From JBCCFX01 sp039029515 (GTDB lineage Bacteria; Planctomycetota; Phycisphaerae; Phycisphaerales; SM1A02): a DNA stretch of 30,739 bases. Both the position numbers and the translations under genes were made by a program. The notes beneath the pieces are model-generated. The model ran no database searches. It saw only the letters and a program-made list of their open reading frames with translations, and had not been told where the DNA came from. The DNA is taken from contig JBCCFX010000015.1 of assembly GCA_039029515.1 (NCBI GenBank), forward strand, positions 1-30,739, written 5' to 3'. This document shows, in pieces, positions 17,162 to 23,689 of the stretch; within the stretch, counting starts at the first letter, position 1; the number at the start of each line of letters is the position of its first letter.

Positions 17162-18386
17162 ACAGTCGGTGCACGAAAAGGCCGCTCCGGAGCTTCGGCT
17201 CGAACCATGTGGATTTGGGCGGCATCACCATGTCCGCATCCGAGACCGCCAGCAGCTGCTCGATGCTCGTCGGGTACATGAAGAACGCGATGGCGGCATC
17301 GCCCGCATCGACGCGACGCTTCAGTTCATCCGCCCCACGAATCCCACCGACAAAGTCGATGCGCTGATCCGTTCGTGGATCACCGACGTTGAGAATCGGC
17401 GTCAGCACGCGGTCCTGCAGCAATGAGACATCCAGTGATCCGATCGGATCGGTTCGGTCAATCGACGCGGGATCGATAGTGAGTCGATACCAGGATCCAT
17501 CGAGATAGACGCCATACGACGCGGGGTCAGCCGGCACGGGTTGATCGGTCGGTTCCAGCGTTCCGGTCGCCGCGAGTGCTTCCCGAACCGCATCCGTGGT
17601 CATCCCGTTGAGGTCTTTGACCACGCGGTTGTACGCGAGGATCTGAAGTTCGCTCGCGGGGAACAGGACGCTGAGGAACCAGTTGAATTCGGCATCGGGG
17701 CCAGCATCGGGATGCGCGGCGTTCAACTCAGCGCCGGCGCGGGCAGCGCTCGCGCTGCGATGGTGGCCATCGGCGACGTACGCTGCTTCGATCGATCCGA
17801 ACGCACGGACATAGTCGTCAGGATTCTCCGCGCGCCACACGGTATGCGTGACGCCATCCGGCGCATCGAAGTGGTAGATCGGACGTTGGTTCATATCGTG
17901 CGCCATGAGTTCCATGACGTCAGGCTGATCGCGGAACGTCATGAACACCGGACCTGTGTTGGCTTCGAGCGTCAATGTGTGGCGCGTGCGGTCATCTTCC
18001 TTATCGGGCCGAGTCTTCTCGTGTTTCTTGATGACGTTGTTCGCATAGTCATCCACGTGACAACAGCAGACGACGCCGACCTGTGCGCGATGGTCCATCA
18101 CCTGGCGATAGAGATAGATGCCGGGCGCATCGTCTTCCACGAGCACGCCCTCATGAAAGAAGCGGTCAAGGTTTTCGCGCGCCTTGTCGTACACCGAGTC
18201 GTCGTATGGATGCGTGTTGTCTGGCAGATCGATTTCCGGACGGATGACATGCAGGAAGCTCTGCGGATTGCCGTCGGCGAGTTCCCGGGCTTCTTTGGTA
18301 TTCACCACGTCATAGGGGACGGACGCAACGCGCGATGCCAGGGTTGCGGCGGGGCGGAGGGCACGGAAGGGACGAATCCGAAGCAT
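17154..18386 (-). CDS. DUF1015 family protein
   Basis: The predicted cytosolic protein is 410 residues long and matches DUF1015 over its whole length: the opening RIRPFRALRP, the early VPYDVVN segment, and the hallmark VADGHHRSASAA motif in the middle. The family has no established biochemical role to my knowledge, but it is repeatedly encoded next to serA and serC in bacteria, and the same order is seen here (DUF1015, then serA after 74 nt, then serC). A link to serine or phosphoserine metabolism is therefore plausible. The frame allows a GTG at 18392, but GAGGA sits 4 nt from that GTG and 10 nt from the ATG at 18386, so the ATG is preferred. Confidence 0.87.
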   Translation of the reverse strand: MLRIRPFRALRPAATLASRVASVPYDVVNTKEARELADGNPQSFLHVIRPEIDLPDNTHPYDDSVYDKARENLDRFFHEGVLVEDDAPGIYLYRQVMDHRAQVGVVCCCHVDDYANNVIKKHEKTRPDKEDDRTRHTLTLEANTGPVFMTFRDQPDVMELMAHDMNQRPIYHFDAPDGVTHTVWRAENPDDYVRAFGSIEAAYVADGHHRSASAARAGAELNAAHPDAGPDAEFNWFLSVLFPASELQILAYNRVVKDLNGMTTDAVREALAATGTLEPTDQPVPADPASYGVYLDGSWYRLTIDPASIDRTDPIGSLDVSLLQDRVLTPILNVGDPRTDQRIDFVGGIRGADELKRRVDAGDAAIAFFMYPTSIEQLLAVSDADMVMPPKSTWFEPKLRSGLFVHRLCP

Positions 18387-18671
18387 GATCACTTGATCCT
18401 CGTTCTGAAGCCTGGGCGGAGCATGGCGGACGCGGAAGTGTACCGCGTTCTCAGGTCGCTCGGCACCATGAGATCCGATTGGGGTTGCGCCAATTTGGAG
18501 GCTGGAATCGCGGCTGTACGCACGAAAATCGTGCTGAGCGGGGTCAAATGGCGCGAATTATCACGCCTGACTGAAGTGGGGGCTCAGGGAGGCCGACATG
18601 CACAAGGCCGGTCGTCCGATGGAATCCGCCAGGATCGAGGGCAGCCGGAAACGTGAGCCAGGAGTCCTCCC

Positions 18672-18989
18672 GTGACCGCCATTGCTGAAGATCCCGTCGT
18701 CTACAAGTTCGAACGTCGTCAAAGCGCGCGGTGGCCCACGCAGGGTCAGGCCACGCTGTTTCGGCTCGATTCGATGCGCTTCGGCGACATGGTTGAGTTA
18801 TCGGTCCAGGACTACTCGCACGGTGGTTTCGGTGGCGTCAGCCAGGAGCCGCTGGAGCCGGGCACACTCGTGTCCGTCGGTTTCTCCATGCCGGGCACCG
18901 TCGCACGTCGCGGCATCATTGTGTCCTGTCGACCGTGTGGTCACGGGTATCGCGTTGGCATGCGATTCGAGCAGCGCATGGCGGCGTAA
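18672..18989 (+). CDS. PilZ-domain cyclic-di-GMP binding protein
   Basis: This single-domain protein of 105 residues has both parts of the PilZ ligand site: RQSAR (RxxxR) near the N-terminus and DYSHGG (DxSxxG) about 30 residues later. Such proteins bind cyclic di-GMP and relay it to pili, motility or exopolysaccharide machinery. The start is GTG, with AGGAG (18660-18664) 7 nt upstream. It stands alone, 440 bp ahead of the pilin locus on the same strand and 285 bp from the divergent DUF1015 gene, whose intergenic space shows nothing else I can identify. Ligand binding is predicted from intact motifs; the target is unknown. Confidence 0.85.
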   Translation: MTAIAEDPVVYKFERRQSARWPTQGQATLFRLDSMRFGDMVELSVQDYSHGGFGGVSQEPLEPGTLVSVGFSMPGTVARRGIIVSCRPCGHGYRVGMRFEQRMAA

Positions 18990-19308
18990 CGCGAACGCAC
19001 GCACCAATACTGAAAATCAAACGACATGATCGCCGCGGACGCACGGACGCGTTCGCGGTGTGTCTGCATGGTTGCTGTCTCTGGAGATGAGCGCGAAGTG
19101 CGCGATAACACACCGTCACCTTGGCGACTTGTTCCGGTTGCGCCGGCACGAGTGCGATCAGAATGTGTCGAGCGCTCCATCCACCCTTGCATCAGGACGA
19201 TACGAATCGTGCCTTGGTGTTGTCAGGTCAACGCGAGCCGCCGGAGGAGGAGACGGCGGCACGTGACACGACACGACAACGATTGAATTGGTGCGTCGGG
19301 CAGTGATG

Positions 19309-19343
19309 CCGGGCCACCGTTTCCCGCCTCCGGCGGTGACCGG
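19309..19343 (+). promoter_or_regulatory. First stem-loop of the pilin leader
   Basis: CCGG (19309-19312) plus CACCG (19315-19319) can pair with CGGTG (19334-19338) plus CCGG (19340-19343), leaving a small internal loop (GC opposite A) and a 14-nt apical loop. It lies about 90 nt before the pilin start. It may be part of the 5' untranslated region. Confidence 0.35.
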
Positions 19344-19361
19344 GGGGAACATTTGGAGGAA

Positions 19362-19390
19362 GGTGCCGAGAAGGTCTGAGACCGGGCACC
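19362..19390 (+). promoter_or_regulatory. Second stem-loop of the pilin leader
   Basis: GGTGCC (19362-19367) pairs with GGCACC (19385-19390), and inside it GGTC (19373-19376) pairs with GACC (19380-19383). The structure ends 24 nt before the pilin ribosome-binding site AAGGAG. It could stabilise the abundant pilin message or take part in regulation. Confidence 0.4.
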
Positions 19391-19429
19391 CCAGTCACTT
19401 GCAGTTTGATCATGAAGGAGTCCGGACAC

Positions 19430-19780
19430 ATGCGTAAGCGAACTCAGAACCGAGCATTCACGCTCATCGAAATTCTCATCGTCGTCGTCATTCTTGGCAT
19501 TCTCGCCGCGATCGTCGTCCCGCAGTTCTCTGAAGCTTCGGATGATGCCGCCGAGTCGTCAGTCAAGTCGACGCTCCAGACGGTGCGTGCTCAGCTTGAA
19601 CTCTATAAGTTCAAGAACGGCGCCTATCCGGCAGCGCTCGATGCCCTGCACGACGATAGCAACGCCGGCCACGACGGTACTGATTACCTTCAGGCTGCAC
19701 CGGTCGCTCCCTCGGGTTACGCCTTTGGTTATGACAACACCACGGGTGCCTTCACCGAGACGAGCAACGCTTCCTGGTAA
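19430..19780 (+). CDS. Major type IV pilin-like / GspG-like pseudopilin
   Basis: The 116-residue prepilin has a short basic leader, MRKRTQNRA, cleaved before Phe, then FTLIEILIVVVILGILAA with Glu at mature position 5. This is the class III signal read by the prepilin peptidase PilD. The C-terminal part has the pattern LQTVRAQLELYKFKNGAYP, then PSGYAFGYDNTTGAF, ending in Trp. The ATG at 19430 is chosen because AAGGAG (19415-19420) lies 9 nt upstream and the leader then has normal length; an upstream frame extension adds eight residues. The dedicated leader region, strong ribosome-binding site and following hairpin suggest this is the most highly expressed pilin of the cluster. Whether it builds a long pilus or a secretion pseudopilus cannot be told from sequence. 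Confidence 0.9.
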   Translation: MRKRTQNRAFTLIEILIVVVILGILAAIVVPQFSEASDDAAESSVKSTLQTVRAQLELYKFKNGAYPAALDALHDDSNAGHDGTDYLQAAPVAPSGYAFGYDNTTGAFTETSNASW

Positions 19781-19816
19781 ATCCAACCGATTTGCCTGAG
19801 CACATGACTCACATAT

Positions 19817-19844
19817 GACGCCGGGGCTGAAAAGTCCCGGCGTC
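19817..19844 (+). terminator. Strong hairpin after the major pilin gene
   Basis: GACGCCGGG (19817-19825) and CCCGGCGTC (19836-19844) form a perfect 9-bp stem, extendable by a G-U and a C-G pair to leave a TGAAAA loop. GTTTCGT follows, a poor T tract. It probably terminates part of the transcripts or protects the 3' end of the pilin message, giving more major pilin than downstream products. Confidence 0.55.
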
Positions 19845-19916
19845 GTTTCGTATGAACCACGAATTCCCGTTCAAGCGATCTCCACATTCTGACGACGTGG
19901 GGGAGGGAGTGGGGCC

Positions 19917-20270
19917 ATGATGACCACAAGTCCACAACGCGAGGACCATACGCCACGATCGGCACGAGCATTCACGCTGATCGAGATCCTGATCGTGGTC
20001 GCGATTATTTCGATCCTGGCCACCATCGCGATTATGCGCGTGCGTGATCTGCAGAGCGACGCAGAGACCGCCGCAGTTCGCGATCAGTTGCGTGAACTCC
20101 GCCTCCAGATCAAGTACTACCACTTCATCGAGAACATCTATCCCGATTCGCTCGGGACGCTCGCAACATCCGGCTACGTATCACACGACCCGGCGCATCC
20201 TGGCCCGGGCAACTTCGTCTACGACAATACGAACGGCCAATTGGTCTCGAGCGTCGATAACACTTGGTAA
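19917..20270 (+). CDS. Minor type IV pilin / pseudopilin
   Basis: The 117-residue product has a class III prepilin signal with an 18-residue leader ending in RSARA, then FTLIEILIVVAIISILATIAI, with Glu at mature position 5. The C-terminal half shares the pattern of the preceding pilin (LRELRLQIKYYHFIENIYP, then YDNTNG) and also ends in Trp, so the two are paralogues. ATG codons at 19917 and 19920 are both possible; a GGGAGGGAG stretch (19901-19909) lies a suitable distance upstream. It lies 136 nt after the major pilin, beyond the hairpin, and 3 nt before the next gene. It probably forms a minor subunit. Confidence 0.88.
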   Translation: MMTTSPQREDHTPRSARAFTLIEILIVVAIISILATIAIMRVRDLQSDAETAAVRDQLRELRLQIKYYHFIENIYPDSLGTLATSGYVSHDPAHPGPGNFVYDNTNGQLVSSVDNTW

Positions 20271-20273
20271 ACC

Positions 20274-20948
20274 ATGGCCCACGGGCACATCAGAGCAGGA
20301 CGACTTCGCCGACGACACGGTGCGGTGTCGTCCGTCGCTGTGATGTGGGCGATCATCGGCGGGTTCTTCGTGACCGCCGGCGTCGTGATCACTCCACGCA
20401 TCCTCCGCGCGTCCCCCGGTGATGGTCTTGACGTCGTTGAGGCCGCGCGAATACCCGAGCATCAGCGGACACTCGATCAGCTGGCTTCCGTCCTCGGACG
20501 GAGTCATCGCGTGCTCGCCTGGCACGCGCCGACTCGCGTTCCGGTCTGGGATATCGCACTGTGGACGCACGACCACGAGAATCCCGGCGTGATGGATGCC
20601 GATGAACTTGCAGTCATCAGCTGGAGTCGATCGCTGCAGCTCCTGACGTACCACACGCTGCCGTCACTGTCGTCTGACGAGGCGACGGCATTCATGGCGA
20701 TGGAGTTTGCGGGATCGCGGGACGACTGTCGTCGGTTACGTCACTACGAAGATGCCCCGACGCGACAGATTGCCCGACGACTATCGGACATCACGCTCGA
20801 ACCGATGGAACCCACATCAGCCGACAGCGCGCGCACCCCGCTGCGAATCACACTGACGTGGGCGTCCGATTCTGTCGATGGACCCGATACGGCAGCCACG
20901 ATTGTGGACGTTGCCACCGTGGGTCACCGTGTCGGAGCAGCAGAATGA
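20274..20948 (+). CDS. Orphan single-pass membrane protein in the pilin cluster
   Basis: I do not recognise the family. The 224-residue product has a basic start (HIRAGRLRRRHG) and one hydrophobic segment, AVSSVAVMWAIIGGFFVTAG, then a soluble domain of about 180 residues with several Trp and acidic residues. The layout resembles a minor pseudopilin of GspK or GspJ type: positive leader, Gly before the helix, soluble tail. But the helix does not start with Phe/Tyr-Thr-Leu and lacks Glu5. GspK is also atypical, so a tip subunit is possible. It begins 3 nt after the minor pilin stop with a weak ribosome-binding site and overlaps the next gene by 4 nt (ATGA). Coding is supported by frame length and tight packing. 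Confidence 0.65.
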   Translation: MAHGHIRAGRLRRRHGAVSSVAVMWAIIGGFFVTAGVVITPRILRASPGDGLDVVEAARIPEHQRTLDQLASVLGRSHRVLAWHAPTRVPVWDIALWTHDHENPGVMDADELAVISWSRSLQLLTYHTLPSLSSDEATAFMAMEFAGSRDDCRRLRHYEDAPTRQIARRLSDITLEPMEPTSADSARTPLRITLTWASDSVDGPDTAATIVDVATVGHRVGAAE

Positions 20949-21475
20949 CGAAGTCATCCAAACCCATGCCGCTGATGCTCTGTATCAACGCGCTCCTTCT
21001 GGGCGTATTGGTCTTCCTGGAGCTGGCGGACGGGCAGGGCACCGTGCAGCATGCCGATGCGGCGCCGCCTCGCGGGATCCCGAACGCGGCTGAGCAGCGT
21101 CAGCGCATCGCTGATCGTCTTGACACGCTTTCGTCCACGATCGAGAGCATGCAGAAGACGCTGAAGAGTGGCAACACGAAGATCAACATCACGAACATGA
21201 GTGATCTTGAAAGCCGAACGGCTTCGAACGCGGAACGCGATATCGCGGATACCACCGCGCGCATCACGCTCAACACAGTCCGGGCACAGCTCGAGCTGTA
21301 TCGCATGCGGAACGGTACATATCCGTCAACGCTGGCAGCACTGTACGACGAAGAGCATCCGGAACACGATGGGATCAGCTATCTTCGTTCGAAGCCTGTT
21401 CCGCCGCCTGGCTACGAGTTCATGTACGACGCGACAGCCGGCGCATTCAGCGAAGCGGGCCATCCGCGCTGGTAA
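20945..21475 (+). CDS. Chimeric pilin-like protein: non-prepilin membrane module plus pilin C-terminal domain
   Basis: The 176-residue protein has two parts with different relatives in the same locus. Residues 1 to about 80 hold a membrane helix (INALLLGVLVFLEL) and GIPNAAEQRQRIADRLD with a LKSGNTKINITN end; this matches the small protein at 21659-21928. From about residue 98 onward it matches the major pilin: TLNTVRAQLELYRMRNGTYP, then PPPGYEFMYDATAGAF, ending in Trp. It has no class III signal and no FTLIE, so it should not be processed by PilD. The ATG at 20945 overlaps the previous stop; the frame is open further upstream, but that part is inside the preceding gene. It may anchor the pilus or compete with pilin subunits. 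Confidence 0.8.
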   Translation: MTKSSKPMPLMLCINALLLGVLVFLELADGQGTVQHADAAPPRGIPNAAEQRQRIADRLDTLSSTIESMQKTLKSGNTKINITNMSDLESRTASNAERDIADTTARITLNTVRAQLELYRMRNGTYPSTLAALYDEEHPEHDGISYLRSKPVPPPGYEFMYDATAGAFSEAGHPRW

Positions 21476-21658
21476 TCGTGGCGATCGCGTTATCAGACCT
21501 GCTTGCCAATTCCATCGAAACCGATCTGCACGTCCTTCCCGGACGCACCGCGGTCGTTCCTGCTTACTTCACCGTCAAAAGAAGTCGATGCTTGATGAGA
21601 TGCCGTCTCGTCAGGCGGTGTCCTGGCGATGTCATGTCACAGTCGGAGCGCAATTGTC

Positions 21659-21928
21659 ATGGATCAATCTCGGTACACATCCGCGATGCTGACCGTCAAC
21701 GCGCTGCTGCTCGGCGCGCTGGTGCTGGTCAAGATGTCGAGCGGCGGTGGCGCCGTGCAGACCGCGACGGCGGCGCCGGGCATTCCAAACGCCGCGCAAC
21801 AGCGTCAAGTCATCATCGATCGCATCGATGAGCTGACGGAACGCGCTGAGGACACGAACAAGCTGATCAAGAGCGGCAAGCTCCGCGTGACGGTGGCCAA
21901 CCTGGACGATGCAGGTCGCCGCCGCTGA
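21659..21928 (+). CDS. Small membrane protein with IPNAAxQRQ motif
   Basis: The 89-residue product has one membrane helix (LTVNALLLGALVLVKM), an Ala/Thr/Gly linker, then GIPNAAQQRQVIIDRIDEL and a predicted helix ending LIKSGKLRVTVANLDD. It is paralogous to the N-terminal half of the chimeric protein just upstream. I believe similar short hypothetical proteins occur in other planctomycetes, but I know of no assigned function. The ATG at 21659 has GGAG 11 nt upstream; a second ATG at 21686 is possible. The 183-nt gap before it shows no clear gene. It is followed after 20 nt by the GspH-like gene, with AAGGAGG between them. Confidence 0.7.
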   Translation: MDQSRYTSAMLTVNALLLGALVLVKMSSGGGAVQTATAAPGIPNAAQQRQVIIDRIDELTERAEDTNKLIKSGKLRVTVANLDDAGRRR

Positions 21929-21948
21929 ACTCTGAAGGAGGACGGTCG

Positions 21949-22512
21949 ATGAGTCGTGAACCACGACAGACGACCAGGGGACGACGAGGCTATACGCTGA
22001 TCGAGCTGATCATTGTGATCGCGCTGCTCGGTCTCGCGTCATCCATCCTGATCCCGTACCTCAACGATCGCGGCAATCTGCACCTGCAGGCGGCGGTACG
22101 ACAGGTGGTCAGTGACCTCAGTTACGCTCAATCCGATGCGCTCGCCAACCAGGAGTTTCGGCGCGTGCACTTCTATGCCGATGGCAGTGGGTACTGCATC
22201 ATCCGCGTGACCGCAGCTACCTTCTCGGATCCCTTCGACGCCGCCACGGCGGACTTCGTGATCGATCCGATCAATAACGGCGAGTACGTCCGTGATTTCG
22301 CCACGGATAACCGCTGGAAAGAAGTGTCGGTCAAGTCTTCGAGCTTCGACTCCGCGAAGCCGCACGTGACGTACGACTCTCTCGGTGGCACCGTGGCCAC
22401 GGCGACGACGCCGGGGACCGGCGGCACCGTGGTGCTGACCGCCGACGGGCAGGATTTTGAAATCAGCGTTGCGCCGTTCACGGGCAAGATCACCGTGGCG
22501 AAGGTGCCGTAA
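21949..22512 (+). CDS. GspH-like pseudopilin
   Basis: The 187-residue prepilin has a basic leader ending RGRRG, cleaved before YTLIELIIVIALLGLASSILI, with Glu at mature position 5. After the helix come AVRQVVSDLSYAQSDALANQ and REFRRV-like residues (QEFRRVHFYADGSG), the pattern of GspH/FimT minor pseudopilins, and then a beta-rich domain with Gly/Thr-rich turns. The length fits GspH rather than the short major pilins upstream. AAGGAGG lies just before the ATG, the strongest ribosome-binding site in the locus. It probably forms a tip or priming subunit of the pseudopilus. Confidence 0.88.
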   Translation: MSREPRQTTRGRRGYTLIELIIVIALLGLASSILIPYLNDRGNLHLQAAVRQVVSDLSYAQSDALANQEFRRVHFYADGSGYCIIRVTAATFSDPFDAATADFVIDPINNGEYVRDFATDNRWKEVSVKSSSFDSAKPHVTYDSLGGTVATATTPGTGGTVVLTADGQDFEISVAPFTGKITVAKVP

Positions 22513-22552
22513 AGCGACCTGGTCCGGGGGGACCGCAGGAGGCAGACAGAGG

Positions 22553-23689
22553 GTGCTCGGACGACGGTTGTCACAATCCACAGGGCTGGTCGGCATCGAC
22601 TTCAGCGCGGACCGTGTGCGTCTGCTGCAATTACGCCAGCAGGCGGGCAGCGTGCGCGTCGTTGGTGCGGCAAGTCATAGTCGTCCAGTCGCCGACGATC
22701 TTGGCAATCTCCCCGACCTCACGGACTGGCTGCGTAACGTGCTTGCATCGGGTGGTTTTGCGGGGCGTCGATGTGTGGTTGTGTTGCCACGTGACGCGGT
22801 GCGCGTCCAATCAGTGCGCTTGCCGCAGATGTCCGATGTTGACACGCGCCAGGCGGTGCGCTGGGAAGCGTCACAACGATTCGGGCTCGACCCGGACGCC
22901 ATGGAAATCGATTACATCGTGACCGGCGCGCAGCTTCAGGGGAACGATCCCCGGCAGGAACTGCTGCTCGTGGCGACACCAAACGAAGCCACGATGCCGT
23001 TGTATCGCGCCATCATGGACTCCGGTCTCAAGCCAATTGCCGCCGAAGCCTCGCTGACGGCGATCGCGCGCGGCTTGAGCCTCCGGCATCGCCGGGAAGC
23101 AGATCTCGATCATGTTCGGGCGGTGGTGGAGATTGGTCGAACCGGTACCACGATTCTCATTCTGCGTGGTGATCAGATCGCGTTCTGCAAGCAGCTCGAC
23201 ATTGCCGGGCGACAGTTCGATGCATCGGCATCGGAACACCTTGGCATTGATCTGAGCGCTGCATCCGAGATCCGGACGGCCCGCATGCGCGCAGCTGCTC
23301 GATCAACGGCGGGTGAGACCATCGATGATCCGGAAACAGATCGCGCGGTGTACGAGTCCATCCGGCCATTCATCGGCAACCTGACCAAGGAGATCACGCT
23401 GTCACTTCGGTACTACGGCGTGACGTTTCGTGGTCAGCCGCCTCGAACGCTGGTGCTGACCGGCACCGAGGCACTGGAGCCGCATCTCGCGCGGATGATC
23501 GAACATTCGTGCAAGCTGCCGGTCACCACGGATGATGAGAACGAATCGCTTGCGGAGTTGAGCGCACAGATTCAGCGCGAACTCAATCGTTCGCCGGGCT
23601 GTCCACCTTCGTGGAGCGCGGTGATCGGCGCGAGCGCACGATCGTTTGTCCGCAAAGGGGCTGATCGCAGTCGGAGGGCCGCGGCATGA
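22553..23689 (+). CDS. pilM: PilM-like actin-fold assembly protein
   Basis: This is a cytoplasmic protein of 378 residues with the actin/FtsA fold of PilM and the GspL cytoplasmic domain. The phosphate-1 motif is GLVGIDFSADRVRLLQL, the phosphate-2 region is VVEIGRTGTTILIL, and the adenosine motif is LVLTGTEALEP near the C-terminus. PilM binds the N-terminal tail of PilN and links the inner-membrane complex to the motor. The start is GTG at 22553 with AGGAGG (22537-22542) 10 nt upstream; the frame is open back into gspH but that segment is out of context. The stop overlaps the next start (ATGA), so pilM and pilN are coupled. Confidence 0.88.
   Translation: MLGRRLSQSTGLVGIDFSADRVRLLQLRQQAGSVRVVGAASHSRPVADDLGNLPDLTDWLRNVLASGGFAGRRCVVVLPRDAVRVQSVRLPQMSDVDTRQAVRWEASQRFGLDPDAMEIDYIVTGAQLQGNDPRQELLLVATPNEATMPLYRAIMDSGLKPIAAEASLTAIARGLSLRHRREADLDHVRAVVEIGRTGTTILILRGDQIAFCKQLDIAGRQFDASASEHLGIDLSAASEIRTARMRAAARSTAGETIDDPETDRAVYESIRPFIGNLTKEITLSLRYYGVTFRGQPPRTLVLTGTEALEPHLARMIEHSCKLPVTTDDENESLAELSAQIQRELNRSPGCPPSWSAVIGASARSFVRKGADRSRRAAA

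Larger units (their letters stand above)
18990..19429 (+). other. Long non-coding leader between the PilZ and pilin genes
   Basis: No convincing coding frame is present on either strand. The stretch has a distant inverted repeat, CGCGAACGC (18990-18998) with GCGTTCGCG (19049-19057), overlapping a second one, CGGTGTGT (19056-19063) with ACACACCG (19108-19115). These two pairings would be mutually exclusive in RNA. Further down are two closer hairpins, listed separately, and an SD-like GGAGGAAGG (19355-19363) with no start codon at a suitable distance. No clear sigma-70 promoter was found. Confidence 0.5.

Noticed and set aside
17080..17208. Longer N-terminus for SerA
   Set aside because: It would overlap DUF1015 by 55 nt and run through the intergenic hairpins, and the residues do not resemble the family start.
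17541..18656. A 371-codon plus-strand open frame opposite DUF1015
   Set aside because: It is antisense to the conserved VADGHHR-containing DUF1015 frame and shows no domain or ribosome-binding site.
19246..19264. GCCGCC ... GGCGGC inverted repeat in the pilin leader
   Set aside because: It has only 6 bp in a GC-rich context, and no T tract or associated motif; likely chance.
19385..19402. Possible sigma-54 promoter before the pilin (GGGCAC ... TTGCA)
   Set aside because: The GG and GC dinucleotides are 14 nt apart instead of the required 10, so the -24/-12 geometry is wrong.
18990..19429. Class I cyclic di-GMP riboswitch ahead of the pilin
   Set aside because: The conserved GGGCAAACC and GACGCAAAGCC-type segments are absent; only a generic CCTCCGGC string and hairpins are present.
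21478..21658. Possible GTG-started small gene between the chimera and the small membrane protein
   Set aside because: The frame runs on into the next gene out of frame, turns Arg/Cys-rich after about 35 residues, and has no ribosome-binding site or domain.
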